Source: Bacteriovoracaceae bacterium (GTDB taxonomy: Bacteria > Bdellovibrionota > Bacteriovoracia > Bacteriovoracales > Bacteriovoracaceae). From it: a stretch of DNA of 64,000 nucleotides. Positions 28,167-37,101 of this stretch are shown in pieces. The notes under the pieces were generated by a model that ran no database searches, was not told the DNA's origin, and saw only the letters and a program-made list of their open reading frames with translations. Numbering within the stretch: position 1 is the first letter of the stretch; each line of letters begins with the position of its first letter. The DNA lies in the NCBI GenBank assembly GCA_013141065.1, contig JABFRR010000002.1:62001-126000 (forward strand), read 5' to 3'. Both the position numbers and the translations under genes were made by a program.

Positions 28167-30053
28167 TTAATCTCCAGGATTTTCCATTGGTGTGAGTTGT
28201 TTTTTTATTTCTTCTAAGGACGTTTTTGTATTTTTTAAAATCATTACTGGTAAGAGTTCGTCTATGTTTGATTTAAGGGCCACTTTAAAGGCTTCTGTAA
28301 AATCCTCTTCTCGGTAAAGTATTTTGTTCTCAAGTGGTTTCTTAGCTGAATTAATGTAATAAGTCAAAACGGTCTGTTCGTCTTGACGTTTGAAGGCATC
28401 TAAAATTTCAAGAAAATCAAGCCCTTGATTAGCAGCGGTTTTCTCATTTATCGTCCATTTATTCAAGAGCTGGGTTGTGGCCAAAGTTTGGAGAGCACTA
28501 TTTCCCGATGTTTTATCAAGTTTTAATGAAATCAATTTTTCACCTGAAAAAAGGAGTGTGTATAAAATATTTTGATTTTCTAAAGAGATAAAAGGAGCAT
28601 CATTTAAAAAAGCTCTAAGGTTTAAATCGGTTTTTTCAATGTCTCTAATAATCAGATTTTTTACAAAGACATTATTGGCAAAGAAAAGTCCAAAGGTTTT
28701 TATTTGTGAAGAAATATCATCAATGGAAGTTAATAATATCTTTTGAATAATTTCTTTTTGATCTTGTCTCGATTGATTTCTCAAAGGAAGTTTTTGATGA
28801 AAACTCAAAAACGGATTTGCAAAACGCAAGGCCTCTTCTATCGAATCAATCAAAAGTGTGTGGTGCTCTGTGATTTCAAGATTCTTTTTTTCTTTTAGGT
28901 CATAAATCTTAATACCAAATGTTTCTGGTGCGCGTTTTTTTGCAATCGGATACACTGAGAATCGTGGAGGAATTTCGAGATTAAGTGTAAGTTTATAATT
29001 TTCAGATGTAGTCAAATAGCTAACGGTATTAAGTTCACTCAGGCCCTTACTTTCTGAAATATTAAGTTTCGTTATCGTTAATTGTGGAAGTAAAAGCGGG
29101 GATATTAAAATAAATAAAAAAAGTAAAAAAACACCAACTTTTCTTAAAGCAGAAAAAAAGAAATGATTAGACGCAATGTTTTGAGCTGGATAAAGAAATA
29201 AAGCACAAACGACTATTTTTATTCTTAGTCCAATTATTCCCAGGACAGTTGATTTCGGAATTGTTCCAAGGCCCATGAGTAGCTGACCGATGGAAGTTCC
29301 GAATAAAAGAATTTGCACTAATCTTAAAAAATAAAAAATGAAAAAAAATGGCCAAAAGGAATGAGAGGAGTAGGGCATTACTATTTCACTAAGAACTTGA
29401 TAAAGGGAAAAGCTTAATTCGTGAACACCTGCGAGTGGACTGATTGAAGTGAGTAAAAAATAAGTGAGAAAAAAATCTAATAAAAGTGCATATAATTTTA
29501 TGACTAAAAGAGAAATAATCGTTGGAGAATAGACAATTTCCACAATTGGCGTTTTGACTTTTTTTTCAAATTTCATCGAACCTGTTTCATTTTTAACATA
29601 CAAGATTTTTCCATTATCAGAGCTGTTATCACTTTCACTTTCAGGAACCAGATCGTTAAGAGAGTGAAAAACAACTGATTTTGTCACATGCTCTTTGGAG
29701 TTTGCTCGATCGATTACTGGCAAAGTTGGTTTTGTTTCAATCTCTACCAGGCCAATAATAATTTCAAGTTCAGATATTTGTACATGATCTCCAGCTTCGA
29801 GTAAGTAATTTTTATTGTATTCGAGTGGCGTTGAATTTAAAAATGTTTGGTTGGCAAGGCCCATATTATGAAGAGAAAGATTTTCCCCTTTGGGTTCGAA
29901 AATTAAATGTTTTGGAAGACAATTTTTTCCGACCAAAATGATGTCGTTTCTCGGATCTCCCCCCACTGAGATAGTCTCTTTGACATCTATTTTGATTGGG
30001 TGTTGCTTATGTTTTCTGACATCTAGTCGGTAGAGAGTTTTTAGGTATGACAT
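28167..30053 (-). CDS. FHA-domain and RDD-type membrane protein
   Basis: 628 residues. The N-terminal FHA domain (about 25-105) has SVGGDPRNDIIL, CLPKHLIF and NLSLHNMGLANQTFLN and reads phosphothreonine in typical cases. A linker leads to an RDD-like multi-span membrane block (about 180-345; LLDFFLTYFLL, FGTSIGQLLMGL). The C-terminal 280 residues are soluble with no recognised domain. It is the first gene of a pair with tgt. Role unknown; FHA proteins fused to membrane domains often scaffold kinase signalling. Confidence 0.75.
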   Translation of the reverse strand: MSYLKTLYRLDVRKHKQHPIKIDVKETISVGGDPRNDIILVGKNCLPKHLIFEPKGENLSLHNMGLANQTFLNSTPLEYNKNYLLEAGDHVQISELEIIIGLVEIETKPTLPVIDRANSKEHVTKSVVFHSLNDLVPESESDNSSDNGKILYVKNETGSMKFEKKVKTPIVEIVYSPTIISLLVIKLYALLLDFFLTYFLLTSISPLAGVHELSFSLYQVLSEIVMPYSSHSFWPFFFIFYFLRLVQILLFGTSIGQLLMGLGTIPKSTVLGIIGLRIKIVVCALFLYPAQNIASNHFFFSALRKVGVFLLFLFILISPLLLPQLTITKLNISESKGLSELNTVSYLTTSENYKLTLNLEIPPRFSVYPIAKKRAPETFGIKIYDLKEKKNLEITEHHTLLIDSIEEALRFANPFLSFHQKLPLRNQSRQDQKEIIQKILLTSIDDISSQIKTFGLFFANNVFVKNLIIRDIEKTDLNLRAFLNDAPFISLENQNILYTLLFSGEKLISLKLDKTSGNSALQTLATTQLLNKWTINEKTAANQGLDFLEILDAFKRQDEQTVLTYYINSAKKPLENKILYREEDFTEAFKVALKSNIDELLPVMILKNTKTSLEEIKKQLTPMENPGD

Positions 30054-30196
30054 TTTTTAATTATTAAGAAAATTGTCTTATATAGCAATCAAAACCTATT
30101 CCCAACAAAAGCAATCGGACAAAATCCACTTTACAAAAATTTAAGAGGTAATAGGATTAGATAAACTCATCATTTAAATTATCAAGGAAGATTGAA

Positions 30197-31450
30197 ATGA
30201 AATTACTGAAAGTGGCATCCCTGGGATCCCTACTTGCTCTAACTGTTTTAAGCGCAAATGCCTACGATGTCACCGAAAGATTTAAACTGATTGATGACAA
30301 ATTAAAAACCGAATCACTTCTTCGTCCAATCGGACACGATTTCTTCTTTGATATCAATATTGCAGCCAATACAAATGTTACAGATGTAATTGATGATGTT
30401 GAAAAAGCGACTAAAGCTGCTACAGTTATTGCGGCCAATGAAGTGCTTTCAAAATACGATAAGACCGAACAGGCAATTAAGTTAGGAATTGGACTAGGAA
30501 CACCGCTGCCTTCATTCACGGCCTGGGATGTTTCGGTTAAGCCAAATTTTAGAATTTTTCTAGATATTGGTGCTAACCTTGGAATTCGTTCAGAAATTCT
30601 CACTCTAGCAGACGTTATAAACTTTTTCCCTGAAGGTATTCCAGCGGATTTAAAATCTTTTATTTTAACTCTTACAACTCCAGGAACAGACGTTATTGTT
30701 CAATGTAAGGCGAATCCCGGGGGCGTTCTTTCCGCCAATACAGTTACTTTTTGTGGAACTCAACAAGAAGGGAAATATCTTATTCCAAGTTTAACTCAAG
30801 CCGCCCCAACTCTGGCCGTTTTTGGAAAGGCAGATGGTAAATTTGGTTTATTTAATGACTACACTTATGGTGAACATTTTTTTGGTAATTTCAATCTTTA
30901 CGGAATGGGCCGGGCCGATATTTATCAATTGATCACTGCCAGACAAATTGCCAGTGGACAGTCGATTGAAGCACCAAAAAAGATGAATACTGAAACGTCA
31001 GTTCAAGCAGATTATCGATTTGGTTATAAAAATACCAATTATACAGCTTTTTTAGGTGTCGAAGAACTGAAGCTCGCTAAACTGAAAGATGCTGATGTTG
31101 GATCAAAAACTCAAACCTATGGTTATAAATCTCTCATTCGCGCTCACGCTGATGCGACTTATAAATATACTGTTTTAACACTTCAACCGTTCGTGGGATT
31201 TCATAAGCGTTCAGGTTATGGTTTTGGTGATGGAGTTTATGCAGGGGCCATGGCCGGTGCTTATTTATGGGGAGATCGTTTAGGTCTTCAACTTCGAGCA
31301 ATGGCGGATAAGCAGTACCTTACGATCACTCCGCGAGTAAAATTGTGGTTGATGCAGTTAGAGTACTCAATGAAAAACCCAATGAAGAGCATGGATGGTG
31401 ATGTAAAGCTATCAGCTATTCATAGCGTCGACTTCCGCATTTTCTTTTAA
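30197..31450 (+). CDS. Predicted outer-membrane protein
   Basis: 417 residues with a clear signal peptide (MKLLKVASLGSLLALTVLSA, cut after ANA). The C-terminal half has repeated strand-like stretches with aromatic girdles (QADYRFGYKNTNYTAFLGV, TYKYTVLTLQPFVGFH) and the protein ends VDFRIFF with terminal Phe, the usual signal for barrel insertion by BAM. AAGGAAGATTGAA precedes the ATG. Function unknown. Confidence 0.68.
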   Translation: MKLLKVASLGSLLALTVLSANAYDVTERFKLIDDKLKTESLLRPIGHDFFFDINIAANTNVTDVIDDVEKATKAATVIAANEVLSKYDKTEQAIKLGIGLGTPLPSFTAWDVSVKPNFRIFLDIGANLGIRSEILTLADVINFFPEGIPADLKSFILTLTTPGTDVIVQCKANPGGVLSANTVTFCGTQQEGKYLIPSLTQAAPTLAVFGKADGKFGLFNDYTYGEHFFGNFNLYGMGRADIYQLITARQIASGQSIEAPKKMNTETSVQADYRFGYKNTNYTAFLGVEELKLAKLKDADVGSKTQTYGYKSLIRAHADATYKYTVLTLQPFVGFHKRSGYGFGDGVYAGAMAGAYLWGDRLGLQLRAMADKQYLTITPRVKLWLMQLEYSMKNPMKSMDGDVKLSAIHSVDFRIFF

Positions 31451-31462
31451 TCGTCTAATAGT

Positions 31463-31505
31463 CGTGGTAAGCTCTAAATAAATTAGCACTTACCACTTCT
31501 ATTTT
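31463..31505 (+). terminator. Possible terminator hairpin after the outer-membrane protein gene
   Basis: GTGGTAAG (31463-31470) and CTTACCAC (31498-31505), with an inner CTAA/TTAG pair, form an extended hairpin followed by TTCTATTTTG, a weak T-tract. It lies between the barrel gene and the helicase gene. Confidence 0.45.
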
Positions 31506-31517
31506 GAGATTATCACA

Positions 31518-33068
31518 ATGAGCTTTGAAAAAATCCTGTCCCATCCTTCCGTCCTGGCCTTCTTATCTGAACAAAAAATTAAAGAGCCCACACAAATTCA
31601 GTCTCAAGTCATTCCAGATTTTATTGGTGGAAAATCAGTCAATGTCATCGCCAAGACTGGCTCGGGAAAAACATATTGTTTTGCTTTACCTATATCAGAA
31701 CAATTAAAAATTATTGAAGAAAACGCTAAAGGCGGGGATCCTAAAAAGAATTTAGGAAAACCCAAAGCAGTTATTTTAGCACCAACTAGAGAGTTAGCTC
31801 TCCAATTACAAAAAGTTTTCAAATCGATTTCTCATCACGTGAAATTGAGAGTTCGCTTACTGGCCGGCGGTGAAGCAGCAAAAACGAATCACTTACTTGC
31901 CAGAGATACGATTGATGTCTTAATTGCTACTCCTGGGCGTCTTAGCAGTGCTTTAAAACGAAAAGAGCTCAATTTAAAAGAAACTAATTACATCATCATG
32001 GATGAAGCTGATCAACTCTTAGAGATGGGCTTTCGTCGTGACCTTGAAAACATTTATCAGTCGTGTGATGCTTCTTTAGTTCACGTTGGTCTATTTAGTG
32101 CAACTCATTCTGAAAGCCTAGATGAATTTTGTCGCACCATTTTTTCAGAAATAGAATTTGCGACTTATAACAGTGACGATAAAAATAAACTGACACAATC
32201 AGTGAGAACTTTTAATATTTATTTAAAAGACGAAGAAAAAATTGTGATGACTGAAACTTTCCTTAAGACTCAAGCAGTAGGAAGAGGAATTATTTTTGTT
32301 AATAAGCACGACACAGTCGATATGTTGTACTCAACACTTCCCGCAAAATTTCCTAAAATGAAATTCCATGCTCTTCATGGCGAAATGGAAGCAAAAACGA
32401 GAAAGAAAAACTACGATCAATTCCTAAAAGAAGGTGGAGTTTTAATCTCTACAGATATTACTGCTCGAGGAATGGATATTGATGATTTAGTGTGGGTAAT
32501 GAATTTTGATTTACCTTTTGAAGCTGTTTATTACATTCATCGCTGTGGGCGAGTAGGAAGAAGACAAAAAGAAGGTTTTGCTTATAACTTAGTGACACCT
32601 AAAGATATGAACATCATCACAAGAATTAACGAAGCAATTAAAAATCAATCTGCCATGAAATTGACTTCTTTTGATGAAAAGAAATTTAGCGGCATGAAGG
32701 CCATCAAATCAAAGACAATGGTCACAAAGCTGGATAAAAAGAAAAAACAGCTCGATACACTAAAGAAAAAAGTTTTTGAAAAGAAGAAGCCTTCAGATCG
32801 AAAACATTTAAAGGTCATTAAAGGATCGTCTACTCCAAGGTATAAACGTTTAGAAAAAGGTCTCCCAGAAAAGCCAGCTGATAAAGCTAAAACACTAGCA
32901 AAAAAATCAGTGCGCAATACAGATGGGCGAACTGATAAAAATGCTAAGCCTTACTCAAAGGGGAACGCTAAACCTAATGCCAGAACGAATCCAAAATCTA
33001 ATACCAACACGAAAAAGCGTTCAGTAGAAGATGGATATAAAAGGGTTGTAGGAAAATCAAGGAAGTAG
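31518..33068 (+). CDS. DEAD-box RNA helicase with basic C-terminal tail
   Basis: ATP-dependent RNA remodelling enzyme, 516 residues. Q-motif region PTQIQSQ, Walker A AKTGSGKT (about 45-52), PTRELALQ, DEAD box in IMDEADQLLEMGF (about 160-172), SATHS in the motif III position, and HRCGRVGR (motif VI, about 341-348). Residues from about 385 on are a Lys/Arg/Asn-rich low-complexity tail, usual for bacterial helicases that bind ribosomal or messenger RNA. Specific target not identifiable. Confidence 0.95.
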   Translation: MSFEKILSHPSVLAFLSEQKIKEPTQIQSQVIPDFIGGKSVNVIAKTGSGKTYCFALPISEQLKIIEENAKGGDPKKNLGKPKAVILAPTRELALQLQKVFKSISHHVKLRVRLLAGGEAAKTNHLLARDTIDVLIATPGRLSSALKRKELNLKETNYIIMDEADQLLEMGFRRDLENIYQSCDASLVHVGLFSATHSESLDEFCRTIFSEIEFATYNSDDKNKLTQSVRTFNIYLKDEEKIVMTETFLKTQAVGRGIIFVNKHDTVDMLYSTLPAKFPKMKFHALHGEMEAKTRKKNYDQFLKEGGVLISTDITARGMDIDDLVWVMNFDLPFEAVYYIHRCGRVGRRQKEGFAYNLVTPKDMNIITRINEAIKNQSAMKLTSFDEKKFSGMKAIKSKTMVTKLDKKKKQLDTLKKKVFEKKKPSDRKHLKVIKGSSTPRYKRLEKGLPEKPADKAKTLAKKSVRNTDGRTDKNAKPYSKGNAKPNARTNPKSNTNTKKRSVEDGYKRVVGKSRK

Positions 33069-33072
33069 TTTT

Positions 33073-33528
33073 TTGATAAAATATTTTTTTCTTTCACTTT
33101 TACTTTTAGGAATGGGCTGTTCTAAAAAACACTCTGCTCCTGAAGCTTTTTATAAACTTGAAGATTTCACGCACATAATGGATGCCACGGGGGCCTTGCC
33201 TGATAAAGAAGTGGCCCGAGCAATTAATTTTGCAGACTATTCACCAGGCGTGAATCGTTTGAATTCCAAAGCACTCGTCTTTTCGCGTTTAAGTTTTTAC
33301 GCTATTGAATTTGAAACTGAAACTCAGGCAAAAAATGAAGCGCTCAGACTCAATCAGTATTATTCCCGCAATTGGTTATTTGATAAAGTTGATGGGGAGC
33401 CGATATTAGAAGATTTAGTCATTTTAAAATTTCAAGCACAAAACCCGAAACGCCATACTCAAAGAAAACCAGTGGGTTCAGAAAAAGAATCTAAAGCTGA
33501 GCACACCGAGCATAAAAGCGAACATTAA
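33073..33528 (+). CDS. Small predicted lipoprotein
   Basis: 151 residues from TTG 33073; GGAAG lies 7 bases upstream, overlapping the helicase stop region. Signal and lipobox LGMGC are clear. The middle (TETQAKNEALRLNQYYSRNWLFDKVDGEPILEDLVILKF) looks like a small alpha/beta domain. The last 35 residues are a His/Lys/Glu-rich tail. Probably cotranscribed with the helicase. No family recognised. Confidence 0.62.
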   Translation: MIKYFFLSLLLLGMGCSKKHSAPEAFYKLEDFTHIMDATGALPDKEVARAINFADYSPGVNRLNSKALVFSRLSFYAIEFETETQAKNEALRLNQYYSRNWLFDKVDGEPILEDLVILKFQAQNPKRHTQRKPVGSEKESKAEHTEHKSEH

Positions 33529-33926
33529 TTAAACATTTGTGGATGGGCTTTAAAGCGTTCTTCAAAAAAGTGTATGCGCTTTTTCCATTCTTCAGAAATT
33601 AAACGAATATTTTCATAGGAACTTTCATCGTGTTTAAAATTGGCCTCTAATTCATCTAGCGTTTGATGAAAAAGCACAATCCATCTTCCTAGTTCTCCGC
33701 GTTTGATTTTCAAACCCAAGTGAGTAAAGAGCAGTTGGAAGGGTTTTCCTTCCAAAGGAATTGATGTCTGGCCCGTGAGCTGCATTTCCCAAAATGTAGT
33801 GATTCGCTCCAAGTGATGGCCTAGAACTACAGGGTCTTCAAATTTTTTAAAATGATAGCCAATTAAGACGTCTGATAAGGCCTTTTCGTAGAAGGTTTCT
33901 ACCACTATAGCGATTAAATCTCTCAT
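33525..33926 (-). CDS. Group III truncated haemoglobin-like protein
   Basis: 133 residues, usual length for this globin group. Pattern FYEKALSDVLIGYHF, HLERITTFWEMQLTG, GKPFQLLFTHLGLKI, GRWIVLFHQTLDE follows trHb3 proteins position by position. The His of FTHLG sits where the proximal haem ligand is expected. Haem binding is inferred. Its 3' end overlaps the convergent lipoprotein gene by 4 bases. Confidence 0.72.
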   Translation of the reverse strand: MRDLIAIVVETFYEKALSDVLIGYHFKKFEDPVVLGHHLERITTFWEMQLTGQTSIPLEGKPFQLLFTHLGLKIKRGELGRWIVLFHQTLDELEANFKHDESSYENIRLISEEWKKRIHFFEERFKAHPQMFN

Positions 33927-34011
33927 ATTTTTAAATACCTAGGCTGCCCGACAATATTAGTAAACTTCTAAAACAAATAACCGATAGGAATAATAAGGTA
34001 AAGAAAAACAA

Positions 34012-34665
34012 ATGCAAAAAAACGCGAGAGCTTTCGTCATTTTCCTACTTCTTTGTTCTCCAGCTTATGGAGAAGACCTCACAGTGCAGTCACTTTCAGA
34101 CGGTGCTTGCTGGTTAGAAGAAAATGAAAATACGGATTCTCTAAAAATTGCCAGTTTTAACGACAAAGAAACACTTTTAATCAATAAAGAAGACATGAGC
34201 ATAAAAGTAAGTGAGCTTTTGGTTAAAGGCCTAAGTTCTCCACTAGTATTGAGTGAGCGCTCACTACATTGTGGCGCTTATGGTTCCAGCATTGTGATGA
34301 AATTAGACTATCAAGGAAGAGCAGCTTGTTTATGGCTAAAAATAAAGAAAGGTCAATTAGAAGTGCGATCTCTGGGAGGCCTAGAGCCCACGAAGAGTCA
34401 GCTTTGTGATGGATATAAATGGGGTGAGTTAATCATTGGTCTGAAATCATCTTTACAAAAAAATGAGTTAATCAGTCATTTTATGCACAATACATTTAGT
34501 AATGTAGCTGTTGTCTCTACAAACTTAATCAAAGTGACCTTAAGAGAAGAATTTTTTGGAAAAGAATTAGAAGTTATAGAGAGTATTAAAAAAGAAATCG
34601 ATGTGAAATATATCGAACTCAATACAATCCAACATCCAGTTGGACTTGCAACTCCGTTAAGATAA
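34012..34665 (+). CDS. Secreted protein of unknown function
   Basis: 217 residues with a signal peptide (AFVIFLLLCSPAYGED). The mature part contains four or five cysteines that could form disulphides in the periplasm. No domain recognised. The 3' end overlaps an inverted repeat shared with the convergent DksA-type gene. Confidence 0.55.
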   Translation: MQKNARAFVIFLLLCSPAYGEDLTVQSLSDGACWLEENENTDSLKIASFNDKETLLINKEDMSIKVSELLVKGLSSPLVLSERSLHCGAYGSSIVMKLDYQGRAACLWLKIKKGQLEVRSLGGLEPTKSQLCDGYKWGELIIGLKSSLQKNELISHFMHNTFSNVAVVSTNLIKVTLREEFFGKELEVIESIKKEIDVKYIELNTIQHPVGLATPLR

Positions 34666-34678
34666 CTAGAGTTGCAAG
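34645..34678. repeat. 10-bp inverted repeat across the stop codon
   Basis: CTTGCAACTC (34645-34654) and GAGTTGCAAG (34669-34678) pair perfectly; the loop holds the TAA stop of the secreted-protein gene. There is no T-run on either side, so it is a weak terminator at best. It lies between convergent genes. Confidence 0.5.
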
Positions 34679-34686
34679 ATTAGCAA

Positions 34687-35115
34687 TTACCTTGAAATAT
34701 CGTGAAGAGCTCTTCCTAATGACTTTGATTTTTTATCAAAGAAATTATTATTTTCTGCCATTTCAGCTTCTTCTTTACAGGCGATGCACATTTCAGCAGT
34801 GAGACGAGCACTTAGTCGTTCATAACCAATTTCACCATCGCATTCTTCGCAAAGACCGTAAGTTCCACGAGTCATTGCATCGAGGGATTTGTTAATTTTT
34901 TTAAGGTAAAAATTCTCACGATTGATAAAACGAATATCATGTGAAGTTTGTGTATTTACACTGGCTTCATCGAGGGGATCTGAGAGTTCGTTTCTGTCGA
35001 GTTGATACTGTTCGTGTTCAAGTTTTTTATTAGCGATTCTTTCTTTTTCAGATAAGAGTTTGTCTTTTAGCAAAGTAATTTGTTTGTCGGTCAGATAAGC
35101 GTTCTCTCTTTTCAT
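34687..35115 (-). CDS. DksA/TraR-type zinc-finger protein
   Basis: 142 residues from ATG 35115, preceded by a strong CAGGAGATAG; an in-frame ATG 57 bases upstream lacks such a signal. N-terminal coiled-coil helices (LTDKQITLLKDKLLSEKERI) carry DPLDEAS, and the C-terminal zinc finger has CEECDGEIGYERL and CIACKEEAE (C-x2-C...C-x2-C). DksA-type proteins bind RNA polymerase through the secondary channel. The canonical tip DxxDxA reads DPLDEA here, which supports a DksA-like role. Confidence 0.85.
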   Translation of the reverse strand: MKRENAYLTDKQITLLKDKLLSEKERIANKKLEHEQYQLDRNELSDPLDEASVNTQTSHDIRFINRENFYLKKINKSLDAMTRGTYGLCEECDGEIGYERLSARLTAEMCIACKEEAEMAENNNFFDKKSKSLGRALHDISR

Positions 35116-35279
35116 TCTATCTCCTGAAAAATAACTGCATTGATCCTCAGTGATTATTGCAGCGGCAAACATAGTTAAGAAACCGTATTAGTTTAGTAGT
35201 CTTGAAAATCACAATACAGATAGGAGAGTAATCTAGACAATTACTAAAATCTAACAAAGCTTAACATCTTACAAATGTA

Positions 35280-35669
35280 CTATTTGTCATTTTTAGGAAA
35301 AGAGGCTTCGCAGTAAGGGCAAAAGTGCCAGAATTGCACATCTAATTCTGTCTTGCATGATGCACAAGTTAAGAGACACTCTAGGTCAATGAAATCTTCT
35401 CCACCCATAAAAAGTTCTTTTCTCATTGCACGAATCGTGACGGGGTGAGCACGAAATTTTTTCGGTATCAGTAAATCAGGAATAAATTTAGCGGGAGCTA
35501 CACTGGTATCTGGAATGATTTGAACTTGGTGCGTTTCTTGTAAGTCCATGTCAAAGAGCTGAGTGTTAGCAGCATTGTTATAACTTTTGAGTTTTTGAAA
35601 TTGTGAATGTGGATCTTGTTTATTTCGTAAAAACTTTCTCATTTCTTCAAGCTCTTGTTGTTTACTCAT
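35280..35669 (-). CDS. Zinc-ribbon protein of unknown function
   Basis: 129 residues from ATG 35669, which overlaps the upstream stop (ATGA), so translation is coupled; an earlier in-frame ATG at 35687 is also possible. An N-terminal Lys/Glu helix, a middle PDLLIPKKFRAHPVTIRAMRKE-like stretch, and a C-terminal four-cysteine ribbon LTCASCKTELDVQFWHFCPY (two CxxC pairs). No enzyme motif seen. Confidence 0.58.
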   Translation of the reverse strand: MSKQQELEEMRKFLRNKQDPHSQFQKLKSYNNAANTQLFDMDLQETHQVQIIPDTSVAPAKFIPDLLIPKKFRAHPVTIRAMRKELFMGGEDFIDLECLLTCASCKTELDVQFWHFCPYCEASFPKNDK

Positions 35670-36235
35670 AATTTCATCCTTTTCCATTCTGATTCAAGAT
35701 ATTCGATTATTTGATGACTGGCTTTTTGGTGACGATTTAATAATTGGTAAAAGAGAGGCTTGGCTTCAAGAACTTCTTTTTGAAAGCGCAAACTTAATGG
35801 GCCTAATGTTTCAATCGTTCGCAAGGTCCATTCTTTAACTTCTGGATGCCCCTCTTTAAGAAAAGTTTTGAGTAGGTCAAAATAGTCTTGAGAGATCATT
35901 TTTCCAGACTTAAAACTCTCAGCAATGACATGCTTTTGGGAGGCACCGAGGCAGTAAACAATAAGTTCATGATGATTAATTTTGTGAAGAATTTTGAGAG
36001 AATTAATAAAGTGATCATTAAGTTCACTAGTCGAATTTTGGCAATGGTCAAGAATGCAAAGAATCTGTTTCAGCTTTATTTCTTCCTGACTTTTAAAATT
36101 AAGAGAATGGATAGTTTGAGGCCACTGGTCCTTGATGAGAGCAATTAACTCTGCATGAAGTTTAATTTGGGGACGCCCGCCAGACTTGAGTTTTTCGAGG
36201 GTCTCAGTGTAAATGTTGTCTAAAAATTGATCCAT
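35666..36235 (-). CDS. Helical-repeat protein of unknown function
   Basis: 189 residues, almost entirely helical with a HEAT-like rhythm (LLKTFLKEGHPEVKEWTLRT, ETLGPLSLRFQKEVL). First gene of a coupled pair with the zinc-ribbon protein. No signal peptide. Likely a protein-binding scaffold, inferred from composition only. Divergent from queE with about 90 bases between. Confidence 0.52.
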   Translation of the reverse strand: MDQFLDNIYTETLEKLKSGGRPQIKLHAELIALIKDQWPQTIHSLNFKSQEEIKLKQILCILDHCQNSTSELNDHFINSLKILHKINHHELIVYCLGASQKHVIAESFKSGKMISQDYFDLLKTFLKEGHPEVKEWTLRTIETLGPLSLRFQKEVLEAKPLFYQLLNRHQKASHQIIEYLESEWKRMKL

Positions 36236-36327
36236 AAGGGTATTTTACCACTTTTTTAGCTGTTTATGGGCCAAAAAATGCTGAAAAAACTACTCATCTT
36301 TCGATATCAGTTTGACGCCCTAAGTGC

Positions 36328-37071
36328 ATGACTGGTAAAAATCGACTTATCATGATGCCAATAAAAAAAGACCACTTAATTAATTCTATTTATCGTGCCA
36401 CTGAAGGGGAATGGGTTTCCCTCGGTCGCCCGCAAATATTTGTGCGCTACCAAGGTTGTGCTATTGGTTGCCTAAACTGCGACTCAAAAGACACTTGGGA
36501 TTTTAGTCAAGACATGGGTATAAACCTTGAGTCTGTAATATCAAAAGTTCATTCTGAAGGCTTTGATGGCCGAATAAAGAATGTTTCTATTACAGGGGGG
36601 GATCCACTTCACCCAAGCCATGTCCCTCACGTGCTTGCCTTAGTAAAGGCCCTAAAAGAAAAAAATTATTATATTAACATTGAAGCTGCAGGTTCGAGAG
36701 TTGTTGATGAAATTTTTGATTTAGTTGACTACATCAGTTTTGATTTTAAAACGCCGTCAACTGGGGTAAAAACTCCCCTTAAAAATATTCAAAAGATGAT
36801 TGGCCAGTACCAATCGAAATTCCAAATTAAAGCTGTTATTTCAGATCGCACTGACTTTGAAGCCACACTCGAAGCGTATAAATCTCTAGAAAAGACGGAA
36901 ACGTCTCTTAATTTTCCATGGGTTCTCACACCTTGCTACAACACGGAAGAAGAATTTCCTATGAGTCGATTTATGAATGTCTTATCGTGGAACGAAGAAG
37001 CAGGGGGCGTATTTAGAGTTATCGGTCAACAGCATAAATGGGTCTGGGGCCCGGATCAAAAACAAGTATAA
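36328..37071 (+). CDS. queE: 7-carboxy-7-deazaguanine synthase QueE (radical SAM)
   Basis: Radical SAM ring contraction giving CDG in queuosine/7-deazaguanine synthesis. SIYRATEGEW, GRPQIFVRYQGCAIGCLNC with the CxxxCxxC cluster site, and ITGGDPLHP are all diagnostic. The conserved part begins at about residue 10, so ATG 36352 or 36355 could be the true start. tgt lies 8 kb away. queC/queD/queF are not in the window. Confidence 0.9.
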   Translation: MTGKNRLIMMPIKKDHLINSIYRATEGEWVSLGRPQIFVRYQGCAIGCLNCDSKDTWDFSQDMGINLESVISKVHSEGFDGRIKNVSITGGDPLHPSHVPHVLALVKALKEKNYYINIEAAGSRVVDEIFDLVDYISFDFKTPSTGVKTPLKNIQKMIGQYQSKFQIKAVISDRTDFEATLEAYKSLEKTETSLNFPWVLTPCYNTEEEFPMSRFMNVLSWNEEAGGVFRVIGQQHKWVWGPDQKQV

Positions 37072-37101
37072 ATAAATTCAATATCGACTTATAATTTTCT
37101 T

